Assembly: GCF_963678975.1 (NCBI RefSeq)
Contig: NC_089275.1
Coordinates: forward strand, 15,512,220 to 15,576,219
Reading direction: 5' to 3'
DNA from: Dysidea avara
Lineage: Eukaryota; Porifera; Demospongiae; Dictyoceratida; Dysideidae
DNA: 64,000 bases
Below, one piece after another: positions 26,881 to 38,550 of the stretch. Under the pieces are notes generated by a model that saw nothing but the letters and a program-made list of their open reading frames with translations, ran no database searches and had not been told where the DNA came from. Positions within the stretch are counted from its first letter, which is position 1. Each line of letters begins with the position of its first letter. Position numbers and translations under genes: made by a program.

Positions 26881-27324
26881 TTGTCATAAAGATGATAGTA
26901 AGTGTGAAAATTTGAAAGGTGCCGGAAATGCATAAAATTGTCTAGAATCTATACACAGTCCTATAATATGCATAAAATATATTGGTATATTATACCAGTA
27001 TTAATGATCAGTCTACCTGACTGCTTTATTAGAGTAGATCAGTTAGTATAACTTGTGTTGGAATTTTTACCGTTTTATTATTAAAACAGTACAAACAGTA
27101 GATTTTCTTACTCTATATACTTTTATTATTTATAAATTTATGCTGGTAGTATCATCGTATCCCCACCTGCAACAGCTACAGCTACGTATTTGCTTAGAAT
27201 AATTATAACTTTAATTTGCTTATTTATTCAACACAAAAATTAATGTACATCCATGATACACAATATATTTTAGTGAATCATGTCCATATCAGATTCCATA
27301 ATTCATACATGTGATATTCAAGTT

Positions 27325-28070
27325 TCAACTTGGACATTGTGGTATTTCAGTAATGGTAACTCCACGATCTTCATTTGTTAACAGTGGAAGAAGGTGATGG
27401 TTTAGGGAGGTGAGTATGCAGTACAAACTGTTTCGATTATGGAACACTTGGTCCATGTGTCCATATATTTGTAAATATTCATTGAAAGTGAAAGTTGGAC
27501 AGTACACTCCTGTTAGATCCAGCTGTGTAATAAACACAAAATATCATATAAACACTGCACATGTTAATGTAGAGGGTTTGGTTTCAACTCACATGAATAT
27601 GATTAAGATTAGCTGTTGCCACTTGTAAGTGATAAAGGATGTCTCGTGTTTGAGGATCATTTGTCATGAAGACTAGTTTGAATAGGAAAGCATTAATGTG
27701 TGTAATATTAGTACACTGAGGTGCATCGAGCTGTTGGTAACGTGTTAGAAGTCCACCTTGAAGTGTAGATAATAGTCCCCTAGCACATTGCTCTACAGGC
27801 ATAGACTGTAACAGAACAATATACATAAATATGTATTTAACATAGTGTCTGTGTTGAACTTACAGCAAGTTTATCTCTGACAATGTTAATTGTTGTCATT
27901 ATCCGACAACTATATGCAATGAATAAAGCATTTCTGTCATCTTGATTTCGTTTAACATGTGAAAGAGGAGCTTGATGTTGTTGTAGTTGTAGAGTAGGAG
28001 CAGCTGAAGAGGAAGAGTGCAGAGTGCTATTGATGAAGAAACACCCAATAGTTAGTGAAAAGATCTTCAT
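27325..28070 (-). CDS. Secreted six-cysteine protein, array copy E (complete)
   Basis: Exons 28,070-27,864, 27,805-27,593 and 27,522-27,325 encode 205 residues with all six mature cysteines, the Lys-Arg site and canonical phase-0 splice sites. The signal peptide has the variants Ala7 to Thr and Ile14 to Asn, and Pro170 is Arg. Its 3' flank resembles that of copy C rather than B or D, so A, C and E appear to be one subtype. Homology to the repeat unit ends at about 28,322, the right edge of the array. Confidence 0.8.
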
Positions 28071-28152
28071 TGTAAATTATCTTGTGATGTTACTAAGTTT
28101 ATTACTGATACGTAATGATTAGTTGAAGTGAAGTGAGTACAAACTGTAACAG

Positions 28153-28160
28153 TTTTTATA
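28153..28160 (-). promoter_or_regulatory. TATA box of copy E
   Basis: TATAAAAA on the minus strand, again 83 bases before the ATG, at 28,070. Confidence 0.6.
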
Positions 28161-28823
28161 CTATTACTAACTATCTAAATGATCATTGATGTGAAGAATT
28201 TTAGAGAATATCACACTTTGATGATGTACATTTTCATGGTTAAATGTGCTGTTATGGTATAGAGAAAATACTTGGAAAGGAAATATGTTGCTATGTCCAA
28301 TGATCAATGTTGATATACTGTATCAAGACTCACGGTAGTGAGTCGCGAGGCCAAGAAGCACAAAGCGCGCGCCCACAAAAGTAATAAACATGCGACCACA
28401 ACTGTAATAAGTCATGTACATGAGGGATCTATTACGCAATCTTTTAAAATCCGCATGGCGAAATCTCAGGCTTACTAAAAGATTCCACCTCGAAACCAGG
28501 GGCATGTAACCTTTGTATAATGAGTAACTACCACACGAAAAGTCAGGCGAATTGTTGGAGTAGTTTGTTCTATCGCCCACCCATTTATCATGCGTTAATT
28601 AAATTATTTATTCAAATGTGCATCGTTCTTTTTTTCATTTTCAACGGCTTCGTCATCGCATCCCATTGAAGCGATTTTCTTTCAACTATGAAGTCGTATT
28701 GTAAAAAGGCTGCGGCTATTAGGGGCTTTTTACACAATGTATCTGTACATTTAGTTTCGCTAAAAGTTGTTTGTTAGTTTATGAGATCGCTTTTGTGCTC
28801 TTTGAAGATTCAAACTTGCCGCC

Positions 28824-28976
28824 ATGACGTCGAGGTGTGGGCGCCCGCCTCATTTCCCAAACCCAAACAGTGTGGAAGTGGGTAAGGCGAGGGGTAAGGT
28901 CATTAGCCATAGCGAGCTGGCCGATTTGATAGATGCTGTGCTGTCAACTCTTGGTTTAATTGTGAGCATTCACTGA
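28824..28976 (+). CDS. Candidate first coding exon of an unknown gene
   Basis: An ATG in a strong context (GCCGCCATGA) opens a 50-codon frame ending at TGA 28,974-28,976. A GTGAGC donor just before the stop would give a 47-codon phase-0 first exon ending in a helical Leu/Asp-rich stretch. It lies in CpG-containing sequence just outside the array. Downstream is the LINE nest, which would then sit in its first intron. A minus-strand frame (28,580-28,323) faces away, so the interval could be a bidirectional promoter. No family recognised. Confidence 0.35.
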   Translation: MTSRCGRPPHFPNPNSVEVGKARGKVISHSELADLIDAVLSTLGLIVSIH

Positions 28977-29079
28977 TTTGTTTTAATTTCACCACGGTAT
29001 GCCTCCACTGACTCGTCGGCGTGACCTGACTCCGGCCCATGCTCATTGCAGGGCCGTACATAGCTAGCTATAGCCAGCT

Positions 29080-29379
29080 ATGTAGGTTTTGAGAATTCCT
29101 TGTGGTGTTTAGTCACACTTTCCTCCGCTGAAGTTCTCCTTGTTGGTGTCGTTTATAGAGCTCCATCTTCATCTAACATAAATAATCAAAAACTATTATC
29201 TATCATTGGTAGACTTTACGAGCTAGTCAACTTTACCCACCTTTTAATTATGGGTGACTTTAATTTTCCAACTATCAATTGGGCTGAAAGCTATTGTACT
29301 GGTAGTGATAGTTCTGCAGCATCCACATTTTTTGACACTGTTCAAGACAGTTTTTTAGTCCAGCATGTTGCCAGTAGTA
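29080..29379 (+). mobile_element. LINE-1st, 5'-truncated left part (endonuclease domain)
   Basis: Encodes part of an exonuclease-endonuclease-phosphatase domain, including VVYRAP and the GDFNFP motif, as in CR1/L2-clade LINEs. The element is truncated at its 5' end near 29,080 and interrupted after 29,377 by the inverted-repeat element. It continues in frame at 39,277 once one copy of the TA duplication is removed. Confidence 0.85.
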
Positions 29380-29761
29380 GAGCAGCTCATGTATTTTCGA
29401 CCCCCATGAGTTTTCGGACGCGATGTTTCCTAGAAGAACAATGAGAGCCGATCATTTATGGCACTATTATAAAGACCTATCACTATAACCTCCATGTATA
29501 AAATTTGAAAGGATTTGGTTATATCTTGTGGCTGCAGTGACCTTCGAAAGCCACTGTCCAAAAAGGTAGCATATTTTCGATTGTGGGAAACGTTTATGCT
29601 GTTTTTGCTCAGGACTGTTTCCTCTCGTGTTCTCCGCCACTACGTTGAGACGCTGTTGTACCGTGGCATGTTATTAATAACGGTACCACCTAAGGCTAGT
29701 CACTGTGATTTCAGGTTCGTTTTTTCTTCATGGTGTTCTTTATTTAGATTGAGGCGACAAA

Positions 29762-30760
29762 ATGACAACAACCCCACGTTCTAAGAGGAAGCGACCACCG
29801 CCAAACTCACCTGGTGATTCTGATGCAACGATCTGTCCAATCTGTTTGGACCCTATCATAGATGCCACAAAAGATGCAGAAGGACAAGAAGCCATATACT
29901 GTGAAAGTACTTGCAACGCCTGGATTCACAGGCAGTGTGCCGGTCTCTCACAAACACTTTATAAAGTCTACCAAGATGGAGATGATCCATTCTACTGTCC
30001 CCACTGTCGCCTAGCCATTCAAGAGCAGCAACTACATGAGCTTACATCCGTCATTGATAGCCTCAAAAAAGAAGTCACAGACTTGAAAGCTGAAAGTCCC
30101 CAACCCAAGGAAATTGTTGGTATCACTCAACATATCATTCCAGAGCCGCAACTGATCACTTCAGAATCTTCTACCAGCAAATCACAGTCTACTCCTTCAC
30201 CAAACAACAAACATGTAGCTGTGCCTGACAATCCCATAGATCGCAAATTCAATGTCGTGGTTTATGGCATCAAAGAGAATCCCATTGGCACTCCTAGGAG
30301 TGCCCGCACTAAGTCAGATATCGATTGTTGTGTCCACATTTTGAAGGAAGCAAATAATGACATCACTAAACAGTCTATTAGAGACTGCTTCCAACTGGGA
30401 AAGTTCGATTCAACTAGAACAAAGCCAAGACCTTTACTTGTGAAATTATCTCGTGCTTTTGATGTAAATACTATCCTTTACAATAGATCCAAAATCCCCG
30501 AAGGCACACAAGTCAAACCGGATATGAGCAAAGAAGAAAAGCTGAGAGAGCAACTACTATTAAAGGAACGTTGGAGCCTGATTAGTTCAGGAACTGATAA
30601 AAAACACATCAAAATTCGTGGCACTAAAATTTACGTTAAAAACCAAATACATGGTGAACTAGTTGATTCAACCTTTGTACCTAAATCTAGATCTGAAGCA
30701 TCAAACACTTCTAATAGTAATTCTACAATGGAAGTTGTCACACCTACTACCTCTCACTGA
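29762..30760 (+). CDS. LINE-2nd ORF1, PHD-finger and RRM-like nucleic-acid-binding protein
   Basis: 332 residues starting at the first ATG after a 200-base leader. A Cys4-His-Cys3 zinc finger of PHD type spans about residues 21-74 (CPICLDP, CES, CNAWIHRQCAG, CPHC). A short coiled coil follows at 80-105, then a Ser/Pro-rich linker. The 155-310 region resembles the globular RNA-binding part of other LINE ORF1 proteins (NVVVYGI, a helix, PRPLLVKL). Such proteins coat the element RNA. The stop is TGA, followed in the same frame by ORF2. The frame is intact, suggesting recent activity. Confidence 0.85.
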   Translation: MTTTPRSKRKRPPPNSPGDSDATICPICLDPIIDATKDAEGQEAIYCESTCNAWIHRQCAGLSQTLYKVYQDGDDPFYCPHCRLAIQEQQLHELTSVIDSLKKEVTDLKAESPQPKEIVGITQHIIPEPQLITSESSTSKSQSTPSPNNKHVAVPDNPIDRKFNVVVYGIKENPIGTPRSARTKSDIDCCVHILKEANNDITKQSIRDCFQLGKFDSTRTKPRPLLVKLSRAFDVNTILYNRSKIPEGTQVKPDMSKEEKLREQLLLKERWSLISSGTDKKHIKIRGTKIYVKNQIHGELVDSTFVPKSRSEASNTSNSNSTMEVVTPTTSH

Positions 30761-33445
30761 CTCTCTTTTTTCTATACCAATTCCAGAAGTATAGTAAATA
30801 AACTCCAGAAATTCCAATCTGTAGTTTACTCTAAATGGTTTGATATAATTGGCTTAACAGAAACTTGGCTTTCCGATAGCATATTTGATAATGAAATTCT
30901 ACCCTCCAATTATACCCTGTTTCGTCACGATCGTCAATCTCGTGGTGGTGGGGTCCTCATTGCAGTCAACGACAAAATCTCCTCCCAGAAATTAACTTCA
31001 CCTGAAAACTTGGAAGCCGTATGTGTCATACTGAATCTACCTAATCCTGTCACTGTTTGCACAGTTTACGTACCTCCCAACAGTACTGCTACTTATTATG
31101 AAACCCTGTTCGATTTTCTTTCAAATTTATCTAATGCTTCTGATCAAGTAATCATTCTTGGTGATTTTAACTTTCCAGACATAGACTGGGACTCATTGTC
31201 AAGTCATTCTCTTCTTTCCAATCAGTTTTGTGATCTGGTTTTCCAGACTGGTTTAAGTCAGCTCATCGACATACCTACCCATAATCATGGCAACATACTA
31301 GACCTGGTTCTTACTAATTTAGATGACAATATTTCCAATTTACAAGTCCATTCAACTCCACTACTACCATCAGATCACTCCAACATTACCTTTTCACTGT
31401 CTACAAGTACTACAATGTCTTCTAAGCCAACCACTTACTTTACATTTGGTTATTCCAAAGGTGACTACCAAGGTTTACATGACTACCTATGTTGCTCTGA
31501 CTTTACATCATGCTATTTAAGTGATGACATTGAGTATATATGGCACATTGTTGAATATCAGATAATTACAGCCATGGAACTGTTCATTCCTGTAAATAAA
31601 GTTCATTCAGACCGACACCCCATATGGTTCAATTCAGAAATAAGGCACTGCATCAAACGTCTCAGAACTCTTCGACGTAGAAATAAGCGGCACCCAACAT
31701 ATCACATTTCCCATATCATTGACTCCCTTGAGAATTCTCTTCAAGACAAAATAAAAGCAGCCAAACAGAACTATGAATTTCACCTCATAAACAATTTTGC
31801 CCCAACTAACAACAACAAAATATTTAAATATCTAAAATCTATCACTAAGTCTAATACTAATCCTCCTATCATGAACTTTGACTCTTCATCTGCTAGCACT
31901 GACTCCAGCAAGGCCAATTTGTTTAATCAATATTTCCACTCTGTTTTTCACAATTCATCTTCACCAGCAAACCATGACAATTACCCAGCCACACATGAAT
32001 CCTTAAACTCCATAACTATTACTGTCACTGATGTTTTCGAAGCTCTCATTTCATTAGATGTTGAGAAATCTTGCGGCATTGACAGAATTGCTCCTAAAGT
32101 ACTTCACAGCTGTGCTGGACCTCTGTGTGAGCCACTACATCATCTGTTTTCCATGTCACTACGTCATGCCACCTTACCTTCTAGCTGGAAAATTCACAAA
32201 GTAATACCCATCTTCAAAGCTGGCGACCATTGTTCTGTAAGAAATTATCGTCCCATCTCGCTCCTATCCAACACATCTAAAGTTCTTGAAAGACTAATCT
32301 ACAACAAAATTATCACTCACATTAGTAAATATATTAGTTGTTCTCAGTTTGGTTTCACTAAAAACTGTTCAACCTTACAACAAATGCTAATTTTCCTAGA
32401 CTACATAATTAACAGCCCCTCACAAACTGATGTGGTGTACTTCGATATCAGTAAAGCCTTCGATACTGTATCTCATGCCATCTTGCTCAACAAGCTTTGG
32501 TCTGCTGGAATAACTGGTACACTCTGGGCTTGGTTCCGGGAATATCTGACTGATCGATATCAACGTGTTTGCATCAACAACTGTTACTCCGATTTACTGC
32601 CAGTTCTCTCAGGTGTGCCCCAGGGCAGCATACTTGGCCCCGTGCTATTTCTAATTTATATAAATGACATGACATCATATATACACCAAAGCCAACTCCT
32701 AAAATTTGCCGATGATACCAAGTGTTTCATGCACATCTGTACTATATCTGACTACAACGCTCTGCAAGAAGATATCATCGCTTTATTTACTTGGTCCAGA
32801 GAGACAGATCTGAATTTTAATCTAAAAAAATTCGTACATTTATCATTTAAATGCAAGTTAGAAACCACCTACACCATTTCGGATATTACTATACCACATA
32901 ATGACTCACACAAGGACTTAGGGCTCATATTATCTGAGAATCTAAGTTGGGACAAACACTACAAATCAATCTCTGCTCGTGCATATAAGGTATTGGGACT
33001 AATACGTCGTACTATTGCTTCTACCCATTCTACTTCTACATTGGTCACATTATATATTTCAATGGTTCGATCTCAGCTGCTCTATTGCACCCAACTATGG
33101 CGTCCACACCTGATGAAAGACATTTTAACTCTTGAGCAAATCCAGCGCCGTGCCACTAAGTATCTATTAAATGATTACACCAGTAGTTACAAAACCCGTC
33201 TAGTAAAACTAAGGATCCTTCCTCTGATGTACCTGTTCGAGTTACAAGATACATTATTTGCAATCAAATCAATCAAGGTACAAACTAAACAGTTCAATAT
33301 TCACGATCATATCAACTTCAACTCAGCTAATACTAGATCCGGCACCAGCAACAAATTGATCATCCCTCATCATTTAAATAACGTATCTAGACATTCTTAT
33401 TTCCATAGATTACCAATTCTCTGGAATGCCATGCCTATCCTTAAC

Positions 33446-35972
33446 GGTGGGGACTATTCTACGGAACGGAACGGAACGGAACGGAACGGAATGATGGACT
33501 AAACCACGGAACGGAACGCTTTCTCAAACTGAAGCTTGCAACTTACCATTGCTGAAACTTCCCTTATAAGTTAGCAGTGGCATCTCCAGTGGGTGGTTAA
33601 ACATAAGATAAAAAGAATTAACGGATCGATTGTGGGTTTTTGTTGGTTGTCATTAGTAACGAAGTATTATTGTGGGATGAGCTGTATCAGTGATGTTCAT
33701 CCATACGGAAGGGAACTTTATGTGAGCTGTTTTTCTTATTTAGACTTTAGAAAACAGTCTGGGCCGGTCTTTCAAGTCATAAGTCAGTGTATAAATAAAG
33801 CAAGCAGGAAGATACTGGTAACAGGAAAGAGCCAGCTGAATTTAAACTTGAAGAATTTTGTGCAGTGTGTGAGGAGCAAATATTTTGGCAGACCGCAAGG
33901 AGGGTATATTCTGCAAACATCACTGAAGTGTATGCATGGAGTTATTTATATATTAACAGCTGGTGCAGTGGACTAATGCCGTATTCAATAGTGAGCTGAT
34001 TTTATCTGTTGCACAATTCAAGGATGTGTCTGACTGCTAGCCTTGAATCAGGCTAAATGTCAAAACTCCAAGATCAGCCAAATCTCTATTATAAGCCGCA
34101 TGTGAAACCATGCCCGTAGCCACCAGACAAACGTGATTTGGACCAGGATGTGTGTGTAATTTCAATGTATCTAGTCAGACCTGAAATGAAACACTTACAT
34201 TAATTACATACCACCTAAGAATCCTAGGATTTCTAAAGTGTAACATTTCACATGCTTCACTTCAAACAAAACAGGTTAAAGTTGTTCGTCTATTTTCAAG
34301 TGATTCCCAGTCCAGCTGGTCCATGAAATTACAATGGGATCACATGTATTTGTTACAGTGCGGGCTGTCCTGTGTTGGATCTACTCTAGAGTTGAGATTT
34401 CAAGGTAGACTCACTGCCAATTTACTGACATTAGTACTGTTGTAGCATGTTTAAGTGGAGGACAAATGAAATAGTAATGCTAGATTATTTATGTATACAA
34501 ATTTTTCATAATGAAAGTGATATCCCATTTTGATTTGTACTTCCACTTTGCAACATATTCAAGAGCAAAAAGCTACCACACTTAATCTCCAACCGCTGTC
34601 ATTAATTAACCAAGATCTCACTAGTCTGTAATTCACCTTACTGTAGTGATTTTATTGATTCATCTGTATGCTTTTTTCATTTCCTTTGAAGTTGTACCAA
34701 GAGTTCATAATAAGGTGGGGAGTGTCTAACTTGAATGCATTCACCAAACACCCTGCTTAAAGTAACACCTCGGCCTTATTTCAGAACAAAGGCTTTACCT
34801 TCTTCAGCAACTCTAATCAACAGTTTTCTATCCCCCAGTAAAGGTGTTGATTTGATGAAAGGTGAACTTTACACAGGGTGTTTGTACAGGCCATACTGAG
34901 AGTTAGACACTCTCCCCCATACAAATCAGTATTACGAACTCTTGGTTGTACAGTATAGGTAAACAAAGATAAGTTTCTCTCCCATCTTATTCTAGGATTT
35001 CTATTGACAAGGAAAATTCAATTATTTGTATACAGGCTCAAAATTGAGAAAATATAAAGAAAGTGAATTAATATTATACAGTCAGTTTGCTTTTGGATAT
35101 TTAATGTCTCCAACCACAACAAAAATTCGATGAATCCATGCATCTCATCACTGGTCGTCTGAACATTCTGAAAGTGATACCTCACTCAATCAACCATATA
35201 TTCTGTTTATTAGACTGAATAAAGTCACGATTACCTAAACAATCTCTTAATTAATGTTTTATAATTATCCTATTCCATTTTCCTGGAGATTCCACTAATA
35301 AAATGCAATTTCAGCAATGATAGCAGCTAGCCAAGCTGCAAGTTGATTCAGAAAGCACTCCATTCTGTAAAATAGACCCCATCCAGAATTCAACTCAGTA
35401 CTCAGGCTGAGATATCTGACAATAGTCCACTACTCTGTTAATGAATCATTGATGTTCACACAATATAGCCTCCTTGAGGTATCTGAATGTTTGCTCCTCA
35501 CACACTGCACAAAATTCCTTTAGATTCTACTTAGACTGAGTTGATTCAGCTTGTCACCATACTTGTTTCCTTTGTAGTGTAGCTATACACATACTGATTT
35601 ATGCCGATTAGAAAGGCTGGGCCTCAGACTGTACATTCTAAAGTCAAGTAAGTAAAAATAACTCACATACTAGTAAAAACAAGTCATGCATTAAGTTCCC
35701 TACTTGATATATCCGAAGATGAAATCACTGAGTCAGCTATTCCCACAATTAGTACTTCGTTACTAATGACAACCAACAAGAACCCACAATCGATCCTTAA
35801 ATTCGTTTTATCTTTCTTGGGGTACGTTTGATTACCTGCTGGAAGTGCCACTGATAACTTGTACAGCAATGGTAAGCTGCAAGCTTCAATCTGATAAAGC
35901 ATTCCGTTCCGCAGTTTAGTCCATCATTCCGTTCCGTTCCGTTCCATTCCGTTCCGTAGAATAGTCCCCACC
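33446..35972. mobile_element. 2.5-kb foldback element with GGAACGGAAC subterminal repeats
   Basis: Both ends read GGTGGGGACTATTCTACGG, followed by tandem GGAAC units and GGAATGATGGACTAAAC. It is flanked by a 9-base direct repeat, ATCCTTAAC (33,437-33,445 and 35,973-35,981). The arms are inverted copies over several hundred bases (33,446 to about 34,020 and 35,972 to about 35,340, then more divergent). A 9-bp duplication with long inverted repeats is typical of Mutator-like elements, so a non-autonomous MULE is the best guess. No transposase. The 127-codon frame at 33,593-33,976 lies in the arm and is not convincing. Confidence 0.8.
34698..34944. mobile_element. MITE of the CAAGAGTTCATAAT family (247 bp)
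   Basis: Starts CAAGAGTTCATAATA and ends ATTACGAACTCTTG, flanked by the 7-base duplication GTTGTAC (34,691-34,697 and 34,945-34,951). An inner inverted pair GGGAGTGTCTAAC and GTTAGACACTCTCCC supports the fold. It sits in the centre of the foldback element. Confidence 0.85.
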
Positions 35973-36899
35973 ATCCTTAACTTGGATCTAACGTTTCCTC
36001 TGCTAAAATCAAAACTAAAAACTTTTCTCTGGGATCATTTTATAACTAACTTTGAAGATAACAACAATTGCTCATTACACTATCTCTGTCCTTGCTCAAG
36101 ATGCCACCAGTCACGTCCACCCTCCTCAAACCTGAACTACTTGTAGAATCTGTATGTATGTGTGTATATAAGTAAGTAAGTAAGTAGGTAAATAAGTAAT
36201 GTAATGTAATGTACTTTCGCGGCTGTTGGTACATGTTACCAACAGACCTTTGGTGTGTTTACACCATAAAGCAATAATAATAATAATAATAATAATAAAA
36301 ATGGATGCTCGGACAAAGTAACGTTCGTTCGGACTCCTCCATCTCTACCCTTCCCATGCAACTTATATGCTATTGTGTGGTAGTGATTGGTAGAGCTATC
36401 CTTGAGCTATCCCGTGATATAAGCAGATTAGATTTTTATCAGCTACAGTTGCAGCTATCGCCTTTTTCCCAGACGTGGTAACATGAAGAATCGTCGGACA
36501 CAAAATTGCAATTATAATTCCGGACACAGCAACTTATTGCGATTACTTTGGCATTTTTTGAGTTTAAGTATAGCACTAGCTAAGAAACATTTGAAAACAG
36601 CTATTTAGGCACCTGTGTAGAGTGATTTTTTATCAATTCGAGATGGAAATAGTAGCTACCTCCTATAGCTACAATACATTAGGCCTAGAATAGCTACATA
36701 AAATTGCTCAAACTTAAAATAATTTATATATTTGAACTTACTTGAGACAAGGGAGGTAAGAAATAAACCACAACAATACACAGGAGGTCGCCACTGCTTT
36801 ATAGCCTTAGTGACTGTTCTATTAGAGTATATTAAATGCTATATTAATTAAACTTCATTAATTGCATCCATAGTATAATTTTATGTATATGCAGACTAT

Positions 36900-38550
36900 C
36901 TTCAGTAACACCAGAAGTACCAGGCCCACCTTTTCCAGATATGGACTGTATTGAAGTTAATGTTGAAGGCGTGACACAATTATTGTCTAACTTGGATGCT
37001 CAAAAGGCTGGTGGCCCTGACAATATTCCAACCAGATTTTTGAAAGAATTCTCTTCAGAACTAGCACCTTGCCTTACAATGTTATTCCAAGGATCCTTAG
37101 AACAAGGAATTATCCCTGATGATTGGAGGAAAGCTTTTGTGGTACCTGTTTTTAAGAGAGGGGATCGCTGTTTACCAGCAAATTATAGGCCAATTTCTCT
37201 TACCAGTGTTGTGTGCAAAACCCTAGAACATATATTATCTTCAAATATCTACTCTCATTTAAATAAACACAATGTTCTTGCTGACCAACAACATGGCTTT
37301 AGATCCAGAAGATCTTGTGAAACCCAGTTAATTGAAACAATTGATGACTTTGCCACTACTCTCAACTTATCAGGACAAATTGATGCAATTTTCTTAGATA
37401 TGTCCAAAGCCTTTGATACCGTACCTATAAACAGACTCTGCAGCAAACTTAGTCACTATGGTATTTGTGGAAATATATTAAGATGGATTAAAAGCTTCCT
37501 GACAGACAGATCCCAACAAGTTGTTGTGAATGGTGAATATAGCCAACTGTGTAAAGTAACTTCAGGAGTGCCACAGGGGTCAGTGTTGGGACCACTCTTG
37601 TTTCTATGTTACATTAACGATATTGCACACAATATTTCATCAAAAATTCGGTTGTATGCAGATGATACTTTACTCTACAGAAGTATTCATTCTGAACAAG
37701 ATGTGGTAGCCCTTCAGAATGATTTGGATACTTTATCACAATGGGCTGATGTTTGGCAGATGTCATTTAATCCTTCAAAGACTGAATTTTTGAGAATTAC
37801 CAATAAAATGAATTATGTTCAATCATCCTATTACCTATCTAATACCTTAATACCATCAGTAAGTCATACAAAGTATCTGGGTGTCATTATCGACAAAAAT
37901 CTTAAATGGACACAACATGTTAACATGATCACTACAAAAGCAAACTCAGTAAGAAGTCTAGATCTTTTACAACGGAATCTAGCAAAGTGTCCTGCAACAG
38001 TTAAATGCTACTGCTATAATACATTTGTTCGCCCCGTTCTAGAATATGCCAGTACAGTGTGGTCCCCATACCATGAACATAACATCTATAAATTAGAAAT
38101 GGTACAGAGAAGAGCAGCAAGGTTTGTGATGAATAACTATAATAGAACAGCTAGTGTGACAGAAATGTTGAACAGTTTACAATGGCACACATTGGAGAAG
38201 CGAAGAAATAATTTGAGAGCCTCACTAATGTATAAAATAATTAATGACATGGTAGATATTAATGTGCACCAACAGTTTAGACCAAGCAACACCACAACTA
38301 GAGGTCACCATCAAAGATTTCTGCAGTTGCCAACAAGGGTAGATGCTTATATGAACTCCTTCTTTCCTTTTACAATAAAATTATGGAACCAACTAGATGA
38401 TCATATTATCCAAGCTCCATCTCTTGATTTATTTAACAATTATATAAATTTGTAAATAAGTAGCTAACTACATATGTACGAATATACTCATGATTGAGTT
38501 TGTACATTAACAAATATATATATATATATATATCTAAGGGTACATTAGTG
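36900..38550 (+). mobile_element. LINE-3rd fragment inside the inverted-repeat element
   Basis: A 5'-truncated LINE lying between the arms, beginning near ACTATCTTCAG (36,892) and ending after a stem-loop (GTACGAATATACTC...GAGTTTGTAC) and a (TA)n tract at 38,513-38,532. It fills almost the whole interior of the host element. Confidence 0.7.
36941..38455 (+). CDS. Intact reverse-transcriptase ORF lacking the endonuclease domain (LINE-3rd)
   Basis: 504 codons without a stop. Motifs in order: AGGPDNIP, VVPVFKRGD, NYRPISLTS, QHGFRSRRSCETQ, FLDMSKAFDTVP, SGVPQGSVLGPLLF, YADD at about 37,656 and KYLGVIID (thumb). A C-terminal domain with RRAARFVMN and KLWNQLDD follows. All RT blocks with catalytic aspartates are present, while the endonuclease expected upstream is absent. 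The frame stays open a little upstream of the first ATG, consistent with 5' truncation. Intact length after truncation suggests a young insertion. Confidence 0.85.
   Translation: MDCIEVNVEGVTQLLSNLDAQKAGGPDNIPTRFLKEFSSELAPCLTMLFQGSLEQGIIPDDWRKAFVVPVFKRGDRCLPANYRPISLTSVVCKTLEHILSSNIYSHLNKHNVLADQQHGFRSRRSCETQLIETIDDFATTLNLSGQIDAIFLDMSKAFDTVPINRLCSKLSHYGICGNILRWIKSFLTDRSQQVVVNGEYSQLCKVTSGVPQGSVLGPLLFLCYINDIAHNISSKIRLYADDTLLYRSIHSEQDVVALQNDLDTLSQWADVWQMSFNPSKTEFLRITNKMNYVQSSYYLSNTLIPSVSHTKYLGVIIDKNLKWTQHVNMITTKANSVRSLDLLQRNLAKCPATVKCYCYNTFVRPVLEYASTVWSPYHEHNIYKLEMVQRRAARFVMNNYNRTASVTEMLNSLQWHTLEKRRNNLRASLMYKIINDMVDINVHQQFRPSNTTTRGHHQRFLQLPTRVDAYMNSFFPFTIKLWNQLDDHIIQAPSLDLFNNYINL

Larger units (their letters stand above)
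30761..36146 (+). pseudogene. LINE-2nd ORF2, endonuclease-reverse transcriptase, split by a foldback element
   Basis: The frame is open directly after the ORF1 TGA. The endonuclease domain shows GLTETWL near 30,860, GDFNFPDIDW near 31,160 and a SDHSNITF motif near 31,370. The reverse transcriptase shows NYRPISLL, YFDISKAFDTVSH, SGVPQGSILGPVLF and the FADD active site at about 32,707, followed by the usual C-terminal helical part. At 33,445 a 2.5-kb element interrupts it; the frame resumes at 35,982 and ends at TAG 36,144-36,146 with a Cys/His-rich tail (CPCSRCH). No in-frame ATG precedes the endonuclease motifs. The element would otherwise have a complete ORF2. Confidence 0.85.
29565..36296 (+). 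mobile_element. LINE-2nd, nearly full length, CR1/L2-like
   Basis: Begins at GGTAGC after an oligo-A run and ends with a stem-loop (CTGTTGGTACATGTTACCAACAG, in two halves) and (AAT)n. Flanking oligo-A (29,560-29,564 and 36,297-36,301) is the likely target duplication; the uninterrupted sequence is visible in the opposite arm at 39,085-39,095. It has a 5' UTR of about 200 bases, ORF1, ORF2 and a short 3' UTR. ORF2 is interrupted only by a foldback element at 33,446-35,972. Confidence 0.85.

Noticed and set aside
33593-33976. 127-codon frame in the foldback element
   Set aside because: Lies wholly in an inverted arm; the other arm does not preserve the frame.
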